Assembly: GCA_031216445.1 (NCBI GenBank)
Contig: CM062211.1
Span: forward strand, 18,639,501 to 18,703,500
DNA from: Lateolabrax maculatus
Lineage: Eukaryota; Chordata; Actinopteri; Acropomatiformes; Lateolabracidae
DNA length: 64,000 nucleotides
Direction: 5' to 3'
Every line of letters starts with the position of its first letter. Within the stretch, counting starts at the first letter, position 1. Shown here in pieces: positions 59,286 through 64,000 of this stretch. A model generated the notes under the pieces. The model had not been told where the DNA came from. It saw only the letters and a program-made list of their open reading frames with translations, and did no database searches. The translations under genes were made by a program, and so were the position numbers.

Positions 59286-59345
59286 CGGCCAATGGGAGCG
59301 CAGGGAGGAGGAAGTTAACGGCCAATAAGGTTTCAGTCCTGGTTT
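59286..59345 (-). promoter_or_regulatory. tymp: tymp promoter with two CCAAT-type boxes
   Basis: ATTGG on the minus strand (CCAAT on plus) occurs at 59293-59289 and 59326-59322, in GC-richer sequence about 50-85 bases upstream of the inferred ATG. No TATA box was seen. Confidence 0.5.
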
Positions 59346-59499
59346 ACTGAGTCCACAAAGGCCCCAGCTCTGGGCCAGGTTAGAGTCTGTTTATCTCGAG
59401 AGTTCAACTTTAGTACAGAAGCTGTGATTTCTATAAACTGTTATGTTTCGACAGCGAAGATCCAAATGATCTCAGCATCCTAAAATAAAATAAATGCCA

Positions 59500-59525
59500 A
59501 TAATAATAATAATATTAATAAAAAA

Positions 59526-59559
<34 letters not shown>

Positions 59560-59562
59560 CAT
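59500..59562 (+). repeat. (AAT)n trinucleotide repeat
   Basis: AATAATAAT units, interrupted once by AAAAAAG, run for about 60 bases. Confidence 0.9.
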
Positions 59563-60879
59563 AATCCTTGAGTTCTTATTTGACATCCTTCCTTATTGTC
59601 TACACATTAGCTGGTTTTCAATCCAAATGTATCGCAACTTTTAACCTAATTTCTAAAAAAATCCCCAAAAGAAAATGCGAAAAAATGGTTGTTTTTCCTG
59701 CCACTGGCGTTATGAGATTATTAGGAGTTGATTCATCGAGATAAACAGGAGGTGGCGACAATTCTTCAGTCGGAAAGGTCGAACCTCAAACGGTGAAAAC
59801 TCTGAAAATACGACATGTGAGACTGTAGCCACGTTTTTGTGTCTGTAGTTGCACAAATCTAAATACTTTAATTTTCCTGCTGCCAACAGATTTAAAAACA
59901 AGCGAGTCAAAGCATGTCAGACACGAGAGAGATGTCAATCTTCTCAGCAAGAAAGTGAATATGCAAATTTCCCAAACTATTCCCTTTAAACCTGATGATT
60001 GTGACTTAATAAACTCTTTATATCAAGATATTAAACCCGTTATTTTTAAACTGTTTATTATGAATTCACCTCTTAAATAAGTTATTGAAATATCAAGACG
60101 TGATATGTGCTTATATCTCAAGATATCACATTATCTTTTTTAAAGGGGTTTCTGTTCTGTAAAGACGCACCAACACCAAGTTTAAGACTAATTTACTTAC
60201 AAGGACTTAATCATCATATTTCCACCACTGAAGTTGGTTATTCAGTGATTCAGGACCGTGTGGTCATTTGTTATTATCTCCAAGTTGAGGTAAAACTCGT
60301 CAGGCATTAACTGGACTTTAAGCTTTAGCGTCCAGACGAGGTTCAGAGGTCATAAACCTGTTGACTCTGTTGTGAACTGACAGCTCTTAATGTGAAAGAA
60401 CCACACGTGAAGGCCGAGCGTTAACTTTGTAATAAATGACAGTTTATTATAAAGATTACAATCTGTTGCGTTGCAGAGCTCATCAGTTGTCATTGTGTGC
60501 TCTTTAGTTTTTAGAAAAGGGAAGAAAAAAACTACAAGTACACACACGCCACTCACTCCAGAAGAAACTACAAACATACTGTAAAAAGAGGAAGCTAGAA
60601 AGGAGGAGGGGGGGTAACCATAAAACCATTATAACCAGGTGAATATCAGGACGGGGTTCACACGCAGGTAAGAAAGCCAGGATTCTCAGCCAATCAGCAG
60701 GAAGCTGAGGCGTTACCATGGTGAAGTCAGGCAACACTATCAGATATGCAGTGGCAGCCATTTTGGCTCTTTGTTCCACCTTGTTATACGATCGTCCTGG
60801 TTCTCTCCCGTCGCCACGTTGGCCTCATCGCTCACACTGAACCGCCATTTTGTCTCCGTCTTCATTTCTTTCTAATCAG

Positions 60880-61360
60880 CAGTGGTGGAAGAAGTGTTCA
60901 AATCATTTACTGAAGTAAACGCAGCAACACCACAGTATAAAAATACTCTGTTACAAGTAAAAGTCCTGCATTCACTTAAGTAAGAGTACATAAGTATAAG
61001 TAATACAGTGTACTTTAAATTATCAAAAGTAAAAGTACTTATAATGCTTGTATATTATTGATCGTTATTGATTTCAAAGCTGTACTTTAATGTTGTAGTT
61101 GGCAAAATTGAACTACTTCACATACTTTTGGTGGTTAATCTGTAAAAACGTATCATATTTTATAAACTATTGTTTTAAATGTAAAATCTTTGAGAAGTAA
61201 CTGTAGCTCTTAAATAAATGTGGTGAAGTGAAAAGTACAATATCTCTCTCTCTGAATTGTAGTGGAGTAGAAATATAAAGTAGCAGAACATGGAAATAGT
61301 CAAGTACAAGTACCTCAAAATTGTACTTGAGTAAATGTACTCAGTTACGTTCCATCACTG
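60880..61360. mobile_element. Complete hAT-type miniature element with target duplication
   Basis: It starts CAGTGGTGGAAG and ends TTCCATCACTG, imperfect inverted ends. It is flanked by CTAATCAG (60872-60879) and CTAATTAG (61361-61368), an 8-bp duplication with one mismatch, as hAT transposases make. The 481-base interior is non-coding and full of AAGTAC / GTACTT steps. Fragments of the same family are scattered through the window (about 1700-2360, 13670-13875, 33340-33430, 34960-35065, 46130-46245, 48982 onward, 52090-52470, 58661-58906). Confidence 0.8.
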
Positions 61361-62735
61361 CTAATTAGACAAATAGTAATTTTCTTGGAGAATTTCCAGA
61401 AACCGATCACTCGTGATTCGTAAGCTGCTGCGTTATCTAACAAACATTCAGCTTCAGTTAAACCAAGAACATGTTTAGATGATTAGTTGGTGAGAAAAAC
61501 ACGATACTGCACCATGAAGTGTCCCAATAGAGGAAAATAAGAACAGATTTACGTGATGTTTAAGGTTGGTGGTCTTCATGGGTCCACTCGGTTCCTCGTA
61601 ACTGGGACCAGATTCAGTATTTCTTTTTTTTTAATCCATTTAGATTTGAACTTGTGGACAAAACATCTGGTTATTCTGTCGGCTTCCACCTGATTAGCAT
61701 TAATAATCACTAGCAGTTTGATTGGCATTGTAGTTTGTTTGTGAAGGACATTCTGTATGTTCACATTTAAATGGTCTTAAATTACAAGTTTCTTCAGAAC
61801 ATAAACTCGTCGTATTTTTCTGTATCAGGACACCTCACACAGCGTTACTGTAGCAACAGATCAAGAAGATGTTAATTAAAGAAGCGAGTTGTGGTTCTTT
61901 TAATGATATCCTCATTATTCTGGAGTCTCCCGGATAACCAAACAATGCTGTAAGTTTATGTTATGCCCATCATCATTCTGAATAATAATGTTTTTCTGCA
62001 GTTTTAGCATCGGAAGTTGCCAAATTCTTCCAAAATTTACCCAAAATCTTAATTAATTTAAACTGCCAATTCAAAGTTTTGTAAAAAGCACCATGTTTAG
62101 CTTCAGCCTGTCGACCATTTTAAACTCAAAGTGCTTCTTGGGAGTCGTAGTTCACTTCTATCCTTCAGCTTTTATGTCCACACTTATACTTTCAACGTTT
62201 TATCAAAAAACCTGGTATTTCCAACACAGTTTTTAGGTTTTCCACTGATTATTCAACCAGGAGAGGGTTACATGTCACTTAACATTGTTTATAGGAAAAA
62301 TTAACAGGAATTTTACTTTGGAAGCAGAAACAGCTCATTAAAAAAAAATCCTCCCTTTTCACAACGCTGTACAGTCTGTATAAAGTGCAACACTGGCCAC
62401 ATATAGACAAAAGTAGTCGTCTGGTTGTCGTAGCAGAGATGTAAACCTGCCGTCTCTCTGGAGACTTCCTCTACTTCATAGAGGTGTTTGTAAGATTTGT
62501 GTTGCCCTTGATAACAAACTTTTTAGTGAGGATTAAAACAGTAGAGGGGGTGAAACTGAAGGGAGCCGGACATCAGGGTTGCGGTTTATATAAATGGGTT
62601 GAAATAAAGTGAAGCTTCACTCGTGAGTCACCTGGATCCAAACAGGGACAAGATGGATCTGGAATTGGTCTCAGGACAGAACAAGAAATATGTTTTCCAC
62701 TAAATAAAGAAGTTAGCTGACACTGATTTGATTGG

Positions 62736-62880
62736 TAGGGTTGGATACCGAACTCGGTACTTTTGAGGGTTAATTACGACCGAAGTACGTTGGTATGTCT
62801 GAAATGTTCGTGTGAAACCAAGAGCACTGAAAAACGGTACTGTCGGGTAACGGTTCAAATGTGAACGCTACCCAACCCCA
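62736..62880. mobile_element. 145-bp miniature transposon with TAGGGTTGG ends
   Basis: Left end TAGGGTTGGATACCGAACTC, right end CGCTACCCAACCCCA. The outer nine bases are inverted copies with few mismatches. The flanking octamers TTGATTGG and CTTATTGG agree at six of eight positions, consistent with an old 8-bp duplication. Confidence 0.65.
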
Positions 62881-64000
62881 CTTATTGGTCCCAGACTTCA
62901 GGGGGAAAATTAAGCAGGAACTACTTTTCCCAGCGGAGGAACACCGCTGACCTCGCTTCACGTCTCTGATGAGATTCGTAGCAGCAGGTTAACTGGTTAT
63001 GTTTCTGATTGGCTGAGAAATCCTACAACAAGCGAATGAGCTCGTGTCTATATTAGTGTACAGAGGGTTTCCCAGTGGGGACCTGAGGTCGGAGGTTAAG
63101 AGGTCACATGACCTCTCCATCACTGATTTTCATTGTTACACTGCAGAGAAAGCGACAGCCCACGTCTCATTCTGTGGTTGACTCTGTACAGTAGACTATA
63201 GTCCATTATAATATATACTATACATACAGTATATATGTGATAGATGTGATATTCACTCAGTGTAAACAGATACACAGGCACTTTCTCTTCACCTGTGAGA
63301 CCAGAACTGTCTCTTCTAAAGATAAATTACTGATATGATGTTTGTGGTGTGAAGTTTCCACTGGTTTTTATTAAACATTATTATATACAGTCCAGTCTAG
63401 TGTGGAAGGCTTGAATAGTCAGTGTGCTTTAAGTGAAGTGAAACCTCCTCCGTCTACATCTTTTCCAAAGTCAGAATTGGCGAGGCTGCGTCTGACAACT
63501 TTTATAACTTTCCCAAACCAACAAACCGGGTTTGAACTTCTCTACATATGATGCATTGCATCTTGTTGCCCTCGAGTTTGACTATTAGGAACATTTACAA
63601 ACACTTTCGCCTCGATGTTGGTTTGTTAGTTTGTGCAGCATTTCATATGAACCAGTTTGTTTCAACCCTGGATGGATATCCATTATTTTAGGGTGTTAAT
63701 TAACTTAAAGAGCAACTTAACCCCTTCTAGCTTGAATACGCCCTCTTCAAATATTCAATATTACATTCAGCCCAAAGTACAACGAGTCCGCGTCGACAAC
63801 GGATGAGTTTCAGCGACGTTTTTCAGTCGGCATTACAAGTCGCATTTCACTCCGGTTTTAGGCCGATATTAGCTGTGCAAGGGCACCGATGCAACAACAA
63901 AACAGATAAAAACAACTCAACCTGGCTCAACTTTTGCGATGTCATCCGACACTGTTTGGGCCGAACAAATTCTTGTAAACGCACATTCCTGTTGAGTTTA

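Larger units (their letters stand above)
59346..64000. other. No gene recognised; possible 3' UTR of a gene beyond the right edge
   Basis: No exon with family features was found. AATAAA on the minus strand at 60448-60443, in a T/A-rich context, could end a minus-strand gene whose coding part lies past 64000. ORF 60504-60779 lacks exon features. The stretch also holds an (ATA)n run at 59500-59562 and two miniature transposons (60880-61360, 62736-62880). Confidence 0.5.

Noticed and set aside
60504..60779. 91-codon minus-strand ORF with hydrophobic stretches
   Set aside because: It crosses poly-T and repeat-like sequence, has no family match I recognise, and lies where a 3' UTR is more likely.

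Overview
The window is vertebrate nuclear DNA, most likely from a spiny-rayed (percomorph) teleost. The coding parts are split into short exons with GT/AG introns. AC/GT dinucleotide arrays are extremely dense, and non-autonomous transposons of the kind common in fish genomes recur throughout. I see no bacterial, phage or viral genes and no CRISPR array.

Three genes can be reconstructed exon by exon with continuous reading frames. (1) grip1, plus strand: canonical ATG at 20901 and stop at 42413. It has 25 coding exons and 1130 predicted residues with seven PDZ domains, and encodes the synaptic and epithelial scaffold glutamate receptor-interacting protein 1. Its 3' UTR probably runs to the poly(A) signal at 45204-45209. 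(2) lsm8, plus strand, 46727-48145: four coding exons, 96 residues, the U6 snRNA-associated Lsm8 protein. (3) tymp, minus strand, 59240 down to 49975: ten coding exons and 470 predicted residues, thymidine phosphorylase. lsm8 and tymp converge. A fourth, unidentified gene may be clipped at the left edge (minus strand, 114 to 1).

Layout: 1-114 possible exon of an unknown gene; 115-20.4 kb repeat-rich DNA with no firm gene but with a candidate alternative first exon of grip1 at 9029-9167; 20.4-20.9 kb grip1 leader; 20.9-45.2 kb grip1; 46.3-48.4 kb lsm8 with a compact promoter; 50.0-59.3 kb tymp; 59.3-64.0 kb no recognisable gene, a complete hAT-type miniature transposon, and possibly the 3' UTR of a gene lying beyond the right edge.

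The genes are not a functional pathway: one is a PDZ scaffold, one an RNA-processing subunit, one a nucleoside-salvage enzyme. The most interesting material is around splicing and gene starts: a phase-compatible alternative grip1 first exon, two in-frame micro-exon candidates, several frame-shifting exons whose acceptors are built from UG repeats (two also followed by complementary AC arrays), a tandemly duplicated exon-end/donor unit after grip1 exon 9, upstream ORFs in the grip1 and lsm8 leaders, and a tymp intron that opens directly into a stop-free tetranucleotide array.
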